This document shows, one piece after another, positions 34,201 to 48,200 of a stretch of DNA of 64,000 nt. Within the stretch, counting starts at the first letter, position 1. Each line of letters opens with the position of its first letter. The notes below the pieces were generated by a model. The model worked only from the letters and a program-made list of their open reading frames with translations, was not told the origin of the DNA and did no database searches. The stretch is from Thamnaconus septentrionalis. Taxonomy: Eukaryota; Chordata; Actinopteri; Tetraodontiformes; Monacanthidae. The position numbers were made by a program, and so were the translations under genes. The stretch covers positions 15,427,001 through 15,491,000 of the forward strand of contig CM020513.1 of the NCBI GenBank assembly GCA_009823395.1, read 5' to 3'.

Positions 34201-37200
34201 AATGAGGTTTGAACTTGCAAAAGCAGAAGAAGAAAAATAAACAATTTCCCTGATGACTCAGCCCCTAAAAATCAAATTAAGTTTTCCCAACTAAAAAAAG
34301 AAAAGAGAACAATGGATATAGTAAGTCTGATTAATGTAGCACTCCTGCCATACCTTCTCATGCATTGCAATAATAGTATTAAACTGCACATTACGTCAAT
34401 GGTTATTAATGGTAATCTATGTTTTCTGAAAAAAAGTGTTTTTTTCAATCAATGTAACTGCTTGCTTAAGAAGCTGAAGCCAAAAAAAAACAAAAAACAT
34501 TTTGAATGTTTTTATACTGAACTTTCAAATTGTTTTCAGGAGATGAATGTGTCTTGAAACACATTTTGAACAACTTTTCTTTTCTTTTTAAAGAAAAAAA
34601 ATGTCCTTGAGACGTCCATGTCATCTACAACACGTTTTGTAAATGTGAAACTACTTTCAAACAGATATTGTTAAAGATTCTACACATCTAAAAATGATTG
34701 TGATACTTTAAAACGAGGCAGTGCGGCCACAATCTATCGCTCTGTAGTCAAATCAATGTCCTTTAGTATTTCTGCAAAAAAAAAACATCCACGAGTCCTC
34801 ATCTGTTCTGTAGGTGTTTGACTGCAACTGTGGAGGAGTCAACCCTTAACATGACTAAAATACTCCAATCACAGCAACACTTTGAATGCAAAAAATAATT
34901 TAAAATATTTTCAAAGTGCAGAAAAGCGAAAATCATAACTTGAAAACGTGGTAAAATGTAAATCTTCCTCCTCTGAGACGTCTTGTTTCGTCAACAGTGA
35001 TCAAACACCTACAGTGTGCTGCCACTGTGAGACAGGATTACTTCAAATATCAAACTTTATCTGTCACAGAAGCTTTCATTTTGAGACTCTAAAAGCTAAG
35101 CCGTAGCTGTTTCATACAATCCTGAGGCAAATAGGCAAGGAGAGCCTAAGTGGCCCAGCAATCAAAGTGACGTTAATGGGACCTGATGCGCCTGGCTGGG
35201 ACAACCAGTGCCTGTGATGCAGATTTATGTCAGAAAACACTGTTTTTATTTCAAAATCAGGTTTATTCACCAAGTTGGCGTTGGAAGTCTTCACAGCATG
35301 ACCTTGTCTGATGTTGAACTTTGCCAAACGCTGTCGATAGCAGCAGCGCAGAATTTACAGGTATAGTCCCCGGTCAGCCAACACAGCACAGGTTCAGCGA
35401 TTGGCTGGTTAACTCACAAACAACAAAACACGTCTTTGATTTACTTATAGTTGTCAGCCTTAGACGATGAGGCACGGTTGCCATGAGCTGCTTCAGTGTC
35501 TGAGGAGGTCAGAGAACGCGTGTGTCTTGGTTGGGCTGGTGGAAGGTATGTCACGGCTTTCCCAAAAACAAAAGCAATGCTCCTTTGTTAATCTACAGCT
35601 ACTTTGTTCTGTGTCGACTGCAAACTTCTATGTACGTATATAGGATGAAAATCTGTTCTTTTAATCAATACATTTTAGTTGTGAATATATTAGTGTGTTT
35701 AATGTCACGCCAGTTTAGACAAACTACACTCCTGTGGTTATGTTATTATGTTGTTATTCATGTGTGCTCACGCATTGTGTCCAGATATTTATAAATACAG
35801 TCCAAAGATGTTAGGAAATGCCGTGTCAAACAGCAGCAGGTGGGAACAGACTGACTGCTCCAGTACGTTTGAAGACAATTCAGAAACGCTGTAATTAGTT
35901 GTTTGACATTTTATTTGGTCGACAAATTTATCACTCATCCCCTCGAAGTACTCATTTATAAAACAAAACTCTGCTACTGTCAACAGCTTATTATGTTTGT
36001 TTAGCTGCTATGCGAACAATGCAAGCAAACTCATAGTTACATTGCCAAGCACAGGTCAACACTAACACACTCATTGTTCAAAATCACTACATTTTTTGAT
36101 ATATTTTTTTCTTTTTCAAACATAGCCACCGTTCACGGTAGACGGGTAGTCACTAAAAATGTGTTTTTTTGCTCTAGCTCTTGATCATGACGATTGCAAA
36201 TCCAATTTTTCCAAATTGCGAATCCAGGACGGGAACAAGATTTGCGTGACGTCTGTATTGTTATCATAGTGGGCTTTGTTGATGTACTGATATTTTACTG
36301 TGACTCAATGATGTGGTTCTAACTTTGCTCATAGCCGGTGGAAAAGAAAACAGGTTTTTAGGAGGAGTGCTGAACCAACGATGCACTGGTTCTCACACCA
36401 GCGCCGAACTGGCAGATGGCTCTACTTGGTGGAAAACGGGTATCAGAGATCTTGTGCTGACGCTGCTGACGAGGAGAGGGCAATTACAAACGCTGCTGCA
36501 AAATGCTGGTCCTTCATGTTCTCCACCACTCACCTTCTCTACTTTTCCATTTCCTCCTCGCTGAGATGTTACAGGACTGCCGCAGCTGCATGTGAATTGG
36601 AAGCCCTGTGAGCAGATGGAGGCAGTTTCAGGTTATTAGCGGAGCACAAAAGGCTAATTGAGCCTGATGCCTGATGAAAATAAAATAGAATGCGGGGATA
36701 AAAAAAAAAAAAAAAAAGGCTGGCTCAGTGATATGAAAAATGCAAAGGTGAATGCGTTCAGTGCATGTACACTATAGGAAATCTTTAGGCCTGTAATTTG
36801 TTCATTGTCATGGCTGGTTTAGCACTTTTCAGAGAAGGTAAAGATTTTAATGGAACCATGGTTTGGTCCAAACTGCAAACAGTTATTGAGAAGTTATGTG
36901 GATTTCGAAAGTTTTTTTCTGTTTCTCAAATGCAGAAACTATGTGCTGCAATACGGTGCATCGTTTAAATGAATAACAGATAAACTATAATTCTTTTTTT
37001 TATCTGATAATAAACCACTCAGGAATTAATCTTGGGAAACGTGATTGAGGTCACCACTCTTAAAATCAGAATACTCATTTGAACATTTAATGGTTAATTT
37101 GTTAAGTCAGCTTGAACCCCACGTGTTCAAGAAAAAACAGAAAACCTGTGAAAAAAGACTGTAAAATTCATTCTCACACAATATTATATAATCTTACCCA

Positions 37201-37422
37201 CATTTTTCACTTTAAGTCTTTTTTTTACATCAGTTCCATGAGTACGGGTATTTAGGCCCACTAGTAGTGATTGTATTTTATGCTTTTCCTCCCCTAATTT
37301 ATAGTGGATTAAAATTGAAATCCTGTCTTCCAAAGTATATAAGCTGCAGCCTATTGTCAGTTTTCTGTTCATTCTGCTAATCCCTGGTTGACAGCTTCTG
37401 CTTTGCAAAGACCCTCTGTGTT

Positions 37423-37424
<2 letters not shown>

Positions 37425-37469
<45 letters not shown>
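37425..37469. repeat. (TC)n microsatellite
   Basis: A pure TC array of about 22 units. Confidence 0.95.
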
Positions 37470-37473
<4 letters not shown>

Positions 37474-37734
37474 CAAGAGCGTCCACACATTTCATTCTCA
37501 CAAATTGCAGCTAATTTTCCTGCAGAACAGAGCAAAGATATAAAATGACAATAATAGGCATAAAGGTCCAAGTGCATTACTCACTTAGATTGACATTCAT
37601 GTATGCTAAGACCTGAATATACCTCCTTATATTGCTTGAAAACCCAGTCAAGAGTAAGTCGGAGGTGGAGATGGTGGACATTTCTTACTAATTATTGCAA
37701 GGAATGTGAATCCGCATGTCATTGCCTCTCTGCA

Positions 37735-37990
37735 GATAAACCCTGTCGAGGGGGAAGGTCCCTGCCACTGGTCGGGGAGGCTGAGAGCGGTGCGGCACGC
37801 TGACTGTGGGTTTCCGCTGCAATTTGAACCGAGTCTGATAGAAGTCTTTAACCTTGACCCGAGCTTCACATCATCTAATCATGCGCGACTGGTCTCTTGG
37901 GCTGGCTCGCCCATCAGTCTGCCGGCGCATTCGCGTGACACACAACCAATTTCAATGTGCAGCGAGCGCGCCCATAAACAGCGACATGGC
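37735..37990. promoter_or_regulatory. CpG-dense patch, candidate regulatory element
   Basis: Around 20 CpG dinucleotides occur in about 250 bases, including GCGCGAC, CGGCGCATTCGCG and GAGCGCGCCC. The surrounding desert is strongly CpG-poor. Such patches mark unmethylated enhancers or promoters in fish, or a recently inserted sequence. No exon or TATA layout is convincing. Confidence 0.3.
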
Positions 37991-40900
37991 AAAGATGGAC
38001 AAATTGAGCAAACAAAACAAAATGAAACAGAAAAAGAAATAAATGAAACACTGTTTAAAAGGAGAAAGTTGTGTTTTACCACCGGGCAACAAAAGGATCA
38101 GTGCATCAGTAGTTTTGCCATTATCCACTGCTGTGTTTTACTACTGTGCAAAATCCATCATTCCCACACACGTGTGAGTTCACAGTGGCGCGTGAGAAGA
38201 GCAACGTGTGAGGGCTGAATGGCTGATAGTGGGAGTGAGAGAGCCGGGGCTGCGCTGTGTGAAAGACAGTGTAATTAAAAAAAGGCAGCCAGTTTGATGG
38301 AAAGAGAAGACAGTTTAAATTCGCCCAGAAAGACATTGTGATTCTCACCACTGAATGGTCCCGGAAACAAAGGCTGCAGCCACTCAGAGCAACAAGAAGC
38401 AATTCCATCAAGCAGCAGCACTTCTGCAAGTTAGAATCAGCTGCAAAGTGGCAATAATCCTGCAAATTACTTGTTTTTTTGTTGTTGTTTTTTAACTACA
38501 GGGTCATTTGCTGTCAGTGAAGGTAAATAAAAAGGAGGCGACGTTGCTGTTTTTTCTCCACTAATACAGTGAGACGTGTTTGGAACGCTGCAATGAACAG
38601 TGACATTGCAAGTCACATCAGATGCATTTTTAAAGAGGATTGCAATTCTAAATGAATCAAGAGTCTTTTCACTGACTTGTGAGGCAAGCCATCTCATCTG
38701 TTAGCTTGTCTCCTGACTCGACCCTGCTGCCACCAACTGCAGAGAGAGGCCTGGCAGCATTATCTACCGGTCAAACTCAGTTTGACGTTTCTCTGTCACG
38801 TTTACTATTATGTATATATAAATGTGTACTATCCACAACACAATTTTATATACTTGTATACTTGCCTTTCTCACTCACCTCACTCATCACAGCATCCTCT
38901 CACGAGCACTCCTTTGCACTCTCACGAGTACAATCTGCTCTGCCTAACACTCGACACTAAAACATTCTCGCAGTCCCCTGTAAGAGGGTGTGTAGTGTTT
39001 CTGAACCAATACAATGGTGTCATTTGTCCGACCCAGGACAAATACATTTCCAGAGAGCCTCTCCTGCATCTCTCTCTCTTTCATTCGCTCATGTCTCATA
39101 TCTGGGAGATACGTTTGTAGCTGACCGTTGATTGATGACAAACTTTTCTTCAAGCTCCAGGTCAGGATGAGCACATTAGCGCAGGTGCTTTTTTTCAGCA
39201 AAATGTTATAATTTTAACAAAAATGCTATCCTGAAAAAGTTCTCCCGCTCTGCTGTATCCGTCCACACGGATCACCCTCTGGCAAAGACACAAGCGCTTG
39301 CCAGGAATTGTGAAGGTGTGCAGCGACATTGCAGGCATACCCTTGAATGACCACAATGACCCGCACAAAGGTCGGGCCCCTGAGGAAGAGCGAGATCAGT
39401 CTTGGCAGATCTGAGTCGTCCCTTGTGGGGTGAATCCATGCTGCTGCCGTCAGAGCTCAGATACAATCTGCCACCATGTAGAACTAAAAGGTTTAAGGGT
39501 CATTCATTCCTGCCGCTCCCAACCTTGGAAATATCTCTTTTGGGCTCAACTTGGAATGTTTTTTTGTTTAATTTTTCTAAGGATTTACACGTTGATGGCA
39601 ATCGTCTGCTTTTCACTGTGAACTTAACTGATCTTAACCTTGTTGATGTTGTGCCCTCAACGCTGTACCACAATACAAAGCAACCAGCATGTACGAGGCT
39701 TTGACATTAGGAAAGACCTGTGAGTTTGTGTGCTTTGGTCTGCTTTACACAAATGGTTTTTGAAGACAAAACAGCACAACGAAAATGTGCAAATTCATAT
39801 TGAACTAAACATCTACACTGGACTTTGACTGTTCCAAAACTTCATTCAGTCTAAACGCTTTATTTGAATAAATTTTGCTGGTTGTTCAGAGCCGTTCATG
39901 GCCAAGCTTTCAGGAAAAAAATCCATTAACTAATGTTTTCGTTTGTTACTCGTGTGAGGCAAAATGTGAAAGCAAAGGACCATTTCTAAAACTTGGTAAA
40001 CCCATTTTCAATTAAGCACCAAGTCCTGCTTAGTAAAAAGTGCAGCCATTAGCAGTTCTGGCATATAATGGCCAAATTTTAAGACTTTTTGTTTCTGTTT
40101 TGTGTTCCTTAAAAGCTGTATTTCATCTTACCTGATATATTTAAACTTTTTCTCAGCCAAGAGGTAAAACAATACAGGCATAAGGAAACCAGTCTTTGAT
40201 GGTATGTGAAGGAAGATGGACATGGACATAAACTTAAATAAATAAACATTTTTAGGACCTTAGAGGACAGAAAGAAAGAAATCAGTTTTTATGACATTGA
40301 TTACAAAAACTTCTACCCACAATAATTATTATCTTGCCAAGTAATCTTCAATTTCTGTAGATTTGACCAGAATTTTGACTGGACAGAACCATCACCTGAA
40401 ATGCAGAGTGCCCCTTTTCCTGCTGTAATTAATATGATATATATGATATGATGATATATATGAAATATGGATCTCCTGCTTTGGTATAGGAATTTCAGAT
40501 TTAGACATTTGTGTTTAATGTTTAGCATCATGTAAACAGCTACACCGGCAGAAAGGACTTCCTACTGTGTGTCTCTGCGTGTGCGTGCTGTTGGAAGTGT
40601 GGGTCCTTGGTTTTCCCAGATGACAGCGTGCACTGACCCGAAGGGCCTCTCTCTAATACTCACACAGACAAAGACAATTACAATATAAAGCAGGCAGGTT
40701 TCTAGCAGGAATAAACATGTGCAGTCCTTAAACCCTTTCCTGAATTATAAATGGATTATGATAATGAAGTATAGATTTGCAATAAACCAACTCACCCTTA
40801 GTTGGAGTCGTGAAAGGGCCAAAAAACATGCTATCGAGTTCGGAGAAATAAAATCAGTGTGTAAGCAACTTCCACATTCTGCATTTCATTAAAATGTAAT

Positions 40901-42119
40901 TAAATCTTTTATACGGTGGCGTCTCTTAACCTGCTGGTACACAAGCGACCGTTGACATGTAATCACATTCTGTCATGCACTATTAGCACAGTGGTGGGTG
41001 TGAAACAGTTTTGGCAGTATCACACACCCATTTACAAGCCTCTACATGGAAAGTATAAACAAGAAGAATAAATTGGAGTTTCCCAACCATGTTTAATAAA
41101 CAATTTATCTTGAAGAAGCACCAACAAAAAACTGAAATAGAGAACTAGGTGATGAATGTTGTAAAGGCCAAGTAAGAAATGTTGCTGTTATAGCTGCCAG
41201 GAAAGGACATTTTAGAGCGCTTAGAAAATAATGTGATGCACAGAAATGTATTCTTTTTACAGTTAAGTGAAGTGCACTTTTGTTCCCTCCCCCCACCTCT
41301 GAATTGCATGTTTCAAACAAAGCCTCAAAGACAAAGCTTTAGTTTTGGAAAGTGCAGTGAATTTCACTGCTCCTCCTCTTGGCCACTCCTTGGCAGCGCT
41401 CCCGTTTAAAGTCTCGCCTTTTTTTTTTTTTTTTTTGAAAGATACTTGCCTCCTTTCTACTTCATTCTGCAAGTCTCTGCTGTAAAATAGGAATGGGAAG
41501 CGGCATATATCTCTGCACTTTTGTTGCAGGCTTTGCTTCCTCTCAAAGGAGACGCTGGCTGAATGCAGTGTCTAGAATAGGATTATCTTAAATACTACGT
41601 TGCATATTCCTCTCCCATTAGCGCTGGGGGGAAATGAGTAGGATTCCTTGGATGCATGCAACATTTATTGAGGCAGAAAGGATCAGGGAGTGGGGCCTGA
41701 GTTCGTCAAAACTAGACTTAACATTTATCAAGTGGCAGACGCGGCGCCGCCTTAAATCAAAACACAGCCTACGTGACGAAATGTAACAACTTAGCCCGAT
41801 GATTTATGCATCAGCCAAAGTAAATTATGAATTATCTACACATTTTCAACAATCTGCTTGTGTCAACCTATCTGGCACCAAAGTTAATGCACAGCATAGA
41901 GGGAACTGTATTATAGATAAGCTTTCAATATTGTATAAGAACTCTCAGTGGAGATTCTCTGTGCCATTAATCTTTGTTCACTGTCACCGTCTCCTGCTCC
42001 ATTGTGCTTCAGCTGTTCTCAATGGAGATGCACAGTGTGATACACACATTTGTCGTGAAGAAAAGTGCCATCCATACACTTTGTTGGATTCCATCAATTC
42101 AAGATTTGCTTAGGAAAAT

Positions 42120-42266
42120 GTAGAAAGTCAAAAATTTGCTCTATGTATATATAATGTGTATATACTGTACATTTGTATTTAATGCACTGCCAAGCACTCT
42201 GCATTCCGTTGCTCTGTACTTGTGACATGTGCAAAGACAATAAAGTCGAATCTAATTGAATCTCAA
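42120..42266 (+). repeat. Dispersed-repeat 3' end (candidate)
   Basis: The block CTCTGTACTTGTGACATGTG then CAAAGACAATAAAGTCGAATCTAATTGAATC closely resembles a 3' tail that recurs in teleost genomes (ACTTGTACATGTGCAATGACAATAAAG followed by repeated AATCT). It contains its own AATAAA at about 42239-42244. The 5' limit is uncertain. Recognition is from memory. Confidence 0.45.
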
Positions 42267-45200
42267 GGAACACTGCCTAGTTTTTCTGCAATGCCAATAA
42301 CGAGTTTTCACAATTTACTGACCTGGAACAGGGAGAATGTGACCCGCGCTGTTAAGGCAGCTCCCCCAGTTGGTCTGGTGTAAGACTATATAACTAGTGC
42401 CTGTCTAGAGTGGACAGGTTTGTTCTCATGAGCGGTCACATCGTTTATATATAGTCCTTCACCAGCAGGGCATGTTGTGTTAGCTGCAGTTGTGATGTTC
42501 TCCCTGTTATAAGTCAATGAAATGAATGTTTTCACACAGATTTTTCTTGAAACTAGAGCGAATAAAAGAAGTAAAGGATGGAATTACCACATTGTGAGGA
42601 CAAAATGGCAAATAAATAAAATTCTCACTTTGGGAACTGTAACGATTTTTCACTCTACATATATTATTCATGAAATCTATTTATTGGCATAAATTGTTGA
42701 TTTTCTCAGATTAAAAATGTATTTGCGACACTTGAGACAGCACATCTGATTATCATATGGTGGACTCATAACCTTTGTAGACAGAATAATAGGATTACTG
42801 GTGCGAGGGAATGTAACTGCCAATCAAAATCCATCATCGTCACCACCACAGCAAAACCCCGATGCCAATACTCTGCATGTCCTTTTTCTATGCTTTTGCG
42901 CTTTCATGTGCCAGCTCATTAACTTTGCAGAAACGTTGGTACAGCTCGGGTCATTTCCGCTGCTCCCCGGTGTGTCCCCGCGCCACTTGATCTGTGTGTC
43001 ACCGATAGGTCTCCCCGTTGCTCATCAGCCCAGAAAACAGCTTGTGTCTGCACCTTTTTTCTTCCTCTCTCTCTCGCTCTCTTTCTCTCCCAGAGCTCGA
43101 TGGCTGCAACATGAGCGAGCACCTACACAGCGGCGGCACAAGTGGCCGTTCAGCTTCAGTCACCTGGCTCGCGCGCCGCTTGTTTGACAGATTGCGGAGG
43201 CCGAGCCCAACAAACCTGGCTGCTCTGTCCTGTTGGAGAGCAATGAAGACGAGTGTGCATGGGAAGAACAATCGAATTTCCAAAGCCATGCAAACATGCG
43301 AGCCATGTGAACAACTATTGCCGAGGGAGGCGGATATTTTTCTAACGGTGCTTCTCAAGGAGGCCTGATTAGAACTGGTTCTTTTCTTGAAGCCTCTCTT
43401 TACGTGTCGCCATCCTGCTCAAACGCAGCTCACTCGGTTAATTATCCATTAATCTTAGAATTCGCTTGACTATAGGTGCCACCACAAGTTGCTTCCTTGG
43501 GAAAAAGAGGAACTGCTGAACGGTGCAATTGGAACGGAACTTCTTACACAGACTGATACGAGGTCAACTCCGCCAATCCAGACCCTGCATCTAAAACTCC
43601 TTCAAGTTGCACTTACTGCATCCCCGTGTTCAAAAGCTTCTTTCAAAGCTGTGTTATCTATTTGTCTGCATGCCCAATGAAGGGAGCATTAAATCGCAGA
43701 ATGCTTCACTGTTAAAAGTGCTGGATCTGTTGTCAGCATCTGCTCTTTCATCCCCAAATACATCCATTTGAACGTAACAAGTGCTGATAAAACGAGGTGC
43801 ATCAACGTGTGATTTATCGTCGCCTTCATATAAAACTCCCATTGTTTAACAGGATATGCTTACCTATGTTTTCTGTCCCACCACTCTTACCCATGTCAGC
43901 ATTTTGTTTACAGTGCTGCTGTACTGCAGGCTACATTTTACAAGCTACATGAGGTGATGATAAACCAAGGCCTGCCGCTTTGCTAATCACTTACAAAGCA
44001 GCATTTTTCTGTTATGGGTCAGTGACATTTTTTATTACATGTTTTAACGGATAAATAAATAATAATTTTGGCCAGAAAATGCATGCAAGAAATGCACTAA
44101 ATGTGAATTCATTTATGTGTAACGTATGTGAAGGTTCTCAGGTGACCAGGTCATCATGGTCTTGAAGGTTAAGTTAAGGCAACTGGACTGGAGATCTGAA
44201 TTAAAGCAGTTACATAAAATATACAGCTGAATTGGAATTACAGGCTTACAGGGGGAAAAAAAAAATCTTCTGTTGAGTTAAAAACAATGTTGTTTGTATT
44301 TTTTGCACTTGCGCATCACCTGCAGGGAGTGAGAACAGATGGCTGAAACACACTGTGCCCCTGTTGCACTCAGAGAGGCACAAATCATAACAAAACACTG
44401 TCATTCATAATATATTAGTACTAATAAAAGATGGTGTTAAATTGTTGGAACAGCTGGGTACTGCACTACTAGACTTAGTTTCCAATTTGGCAATGAAGGG
44501 AAATCTTGGGTTTTTATTTTTTTTATTAAAAACAGCTTAACCATGTGCAGTCTCACCGCAGCAGAGGATACAAATCTGTGAATGCACAGACAATGGTATT
44601 CCAATGGTGAAGCTTCCACTGATCAAGATTTTTGGACATCTCGTAATAGTTGAATTCACACATTTTTTTCTTCTTCTGCCGTTGCTGTAATTGGGAGAGC
44701 GCAGACATTTACAGTTGTGACATAATGACGTGGCTCTCGAACTGGCTGTAGCTATGGAAAAGCAAGCTGGCTCTTGGATGGTTCACAAGTTGAACTGAAT
44801 CTGAATTGGCGCCAAGACAGCCTCACGTTACCGCCGGGTTCCAGTTTGGTAGAAAAAGGCTTTGAGTGGGCTTGGATGTAAAATATACTCCCTCCGTAAG
44901 TAAGTCATTGTTTTTCATGTGATGTTTATGACACAGAGATAGTCATCGAATGCGATGGATTCTCTGAGTGCATAAATTGAAGAGGCAATCTCATTCTTTG
45001 CTTATAAAATGAATAAATAAAAGAAGATGAGGCGCAGATAGCATGAGCAGATGAATGGCTATAGACAGCAATAGTGTATTACTACGTATATGTACGAAAT
45101 ACGAGATGATATCCGGCGCAGAGCTGCTACAAGTGGGACCAACGTTGGGATGTCATGAGGTTTGAAATGCCTGCACTTGCTCTGGGTACAACAGCTAGAT

Positions 45201-48200
45201 TTCACCTTTTCCACCACCTGAAACCAGACCTAAACATAGAAACAGCAGTGTGGGCAGTTTGCTGACATGATACTCATTCAAGTTAATGTTATAACCCCAT
45301 TCTGGCTATTCCCTGTGAGCAATTAGCGTAACAAGGATGACATTATTTTTTTTTCAAAGGATCAAGTGTAAGGCAATTAACAAACAGTTATTTAAGTATC
45401 AAGGACTAGTTAAGTGTGAGCTGACAACACTTTCCCTTTCAATGTTGAATTTCTTCACTGTAATCTGCACCACTGTGTGTGATTGTTTTGTGCCATGTTC
45501 TACTGCAGGGACCCTCATTCAAGATAAATTCAAGAGGTCAATTAAGTGGGCTGAGCCCTGACAAACTGACTCGTTGATAGAGTTATTAAATATGACACAT
45601 GAACAGCTGGACATGGTGGTGCTGTGCACTGGCTCTGATGTGACTCTTTGAGTCAATCTACTGCCACAAGAGCCAACAATGACACATGAACCATAAACAA
45701 CCTGGAGGAAGCAATCCAGTCACCACAGCAAGAGTTTACAGTTATTTCTGAACAATCGTTGTACAGCAGCTAAAATTGGCTTAGTGATGCCTACTGCTGT
45801 AAGTAAAGCGGCCAAGACACTGAATGTATTGCAATGAGTTTGTGAAAGAGGAACCGCCTGCATGATCTGATGATTCTCAAAACAAAAAGCCCAGGGAAAA
45901 TGATGAACACAGCGTGGTTGAGCCTCTGTGACATGGACGCCCAGAGAGAACAGGCTTCTGTCATCATAAAGCAGGTTATTGGCCTGCAGGAACATGATGG
46001 AGCCTAATTTAGACAGCATATATTAATACTTAGTTGGATCTTCTTCGATTAAATTTGACAGCAAGTCAGTAACTCATTAATGATTCAGAGCTTTCTGTAG
46101 TTTTGTTTTTTTTTCTCCTTGCAAAACTAAAAGAGACAGTTTGGGAATGAATTACATCAGCTGATATTATATTGTTTAATTGTTAGAAAAACGCTATCGC
46201 TCTCATCACTTTTGTTGATGAGAGGCTGAAACCTCCAGATGTAACACGTCAGCTACATCATTGTATATTCATATCAAATATCAAACCATAAGACAATAAG
46301 CCTCTTTTCCCTTTCAGAGTCCCTCTCCACTGAATACTGTATTCATCTTCCCATGTACAGCAAGTGCATGCAGTGCCCAGTACAATTACCAAACCATGAC
46401 AGCTCATTTTAGCTTTGTCTGACTCCACACTTACCATTCCAAATGCATCCATTACCATAAAGATTGGTTTATTATCCGCTGCCCTGCTGTGGCACCTACT
46501 TTCAAAGTGGGATGCTGCCATTTCTGCCTTACAGTGCAGTAAGCCTTTGTGGTCAAGGATCCCCCTGTTGTGTTTGGCTGTTTAATCTCTTCCGACTCTA
46601 ATTTGTTAACAATCACAATACATAGTGTATTCATTAAAAACAGTAGCCGCATAGTGTGACTTTAACTGAAAAGTGACTTTACAGGACATTGAAAGTGAGT
46701 TTTGACTGACCTCTGCTCTGTCTTTGGCTGCTCAGCCACTGACAGATTGCCATTTCAGCACTCATGGTATGTGGTCTCTACGCTGCAATGAATATTACTG
46801 TCCTATTTCCTTTCGCGCTGTCGCCGTAAACCATCGATGTCCCTCCTCTAGGCGTGGTCCCCTGATCCCTGTCCTGACAAAGACCTGCCAAACCAGACCT
46901 ACTTCTGATCCCCCAGGCTGACAAGCAATCCATCTTTACCTGCAGAGAAGCTTTTCTCCTTTTGTCATCAGCGCCCGCCCTCCATCAAGGAGAACTCAGA
47001 TGGATATGCAAAAGAATAACGGCAGGAACGATTGTGAATGTCAGGAATGCGTTTTGAGCTTGCCTGAAGTTGGAAGAATTTAAAAATAGCCAGGAGTTTC
47101 CATGCGATCGCCATACGGTTCCCTGAAAACAGGCAGCATGAACACTGAAAACAAAGACACATGATGTGTTTTCTTTACAATGAACTGGCAACGGTCCTGT
47201 TATTCCACTGAAGTGTATCTGTAATAATTTAATTCTGTACAGTATTCAGGGGCAAACCGTAAGGGCCTGAATGTTCACACACCACCATGGAGCCAATAAG
47301 CAGTGTCAGGTTTGCAGCACTAACAGGATTAAGCACCAAGACTTTATGTCTTTTACAGCTGCTGCCAGGCACAGGCCTGGAAATAATGGGATCAGTTTTG
47401 AAGCAGTTCATCATGGAGGAAACCACCCCTTCTTGCATTAACTCGGTGTGAAAGGCCCCACTGTATATAGTCACCCTGGAACATGCTCATAAATTGTAAA
47501 CAAGCACTGACATCATAGACAGCTATGCATGGAAACATCCGATGTGTGAAGATTGATACTTAACACCTGCTTAGCAATTTCTGTAACGAGACTAACAGCA
47601 AGAGGGCGCTGAGGATTTGAGAAAGAAGGGCTACAAGTCAATCAGCCATGCATCGGTAATGGCATAGTTCATAGAGTCTTTATTATTTGGAACCCACTTT
47701 ATATGAAAAACTCTTACTTGAAAGCCACTTCAAAAAACGATTCCCGCAGAGCTGATTGAAAACTAAAAGAAATAAAGAAGCATTAAGTGCAGAAGGCAGC
47801 AATTTGTTGATAATAAGTACAACACTGTGAATCATTACTGTGCACTAAGGGAAATAGATGAATAGGCGGATGGTATGCGCAGAGCAGCACCTCCTTTTTT
47901 TTAAGTGTAAATATGAGCATTTAATAAGCCAATACTGTTGTTGCTGTTAAACTATGAATAAGTAATCTTCTCTGCTGGCAGCTTTCTTTTCAGTGAAAAG
48001 TCATTCCAGCTTGACACCAAGGTCACCACAACCATTCACCGCATGCGATCTCTTCTGAAGTCAAATTGAGCTCTCTCAAGACTTGGTTGCCTTAAAATGA
48101 GATCCGCATTAAGGCCAAGAGTTCAGAGGAACATTGCATTTTTGTCTTGTTCAGGCATAAAATTGAACCATAATTTACAAAGAATTTAAAATTATTTTCT

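Larger units (their letters stand above)
34201..42119. other. Gene-free desert, fourth segment
   Basis: No gene is recognised. Notable contents are a (TC)n array at 37425, a CpG-dense patch at 37735-37990, and balanced non-repetitive stretches around 40800-40960 and 41550-41765 that look like possible conserved elements. The longest open frame here (37706-38218, 170 codons) has no domain and is discussed under rejected items. Confidence 0.6.

Noticed and set aside
37184..37577. Minus-strand frames with Arg-Glu runs
   Set aside because: Translation of the (TC)n array at 37425-37469.
37706..38218. 170-codon open frame on the + strand, the longest outside LRRC4C
   Set aside because: No domain, signal or family resemblance; composition follows the CpG-rich patch at first and ends in Gln/Lys-rich low-complexity text. 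Length is attainable by chance in a GC-richer patch.
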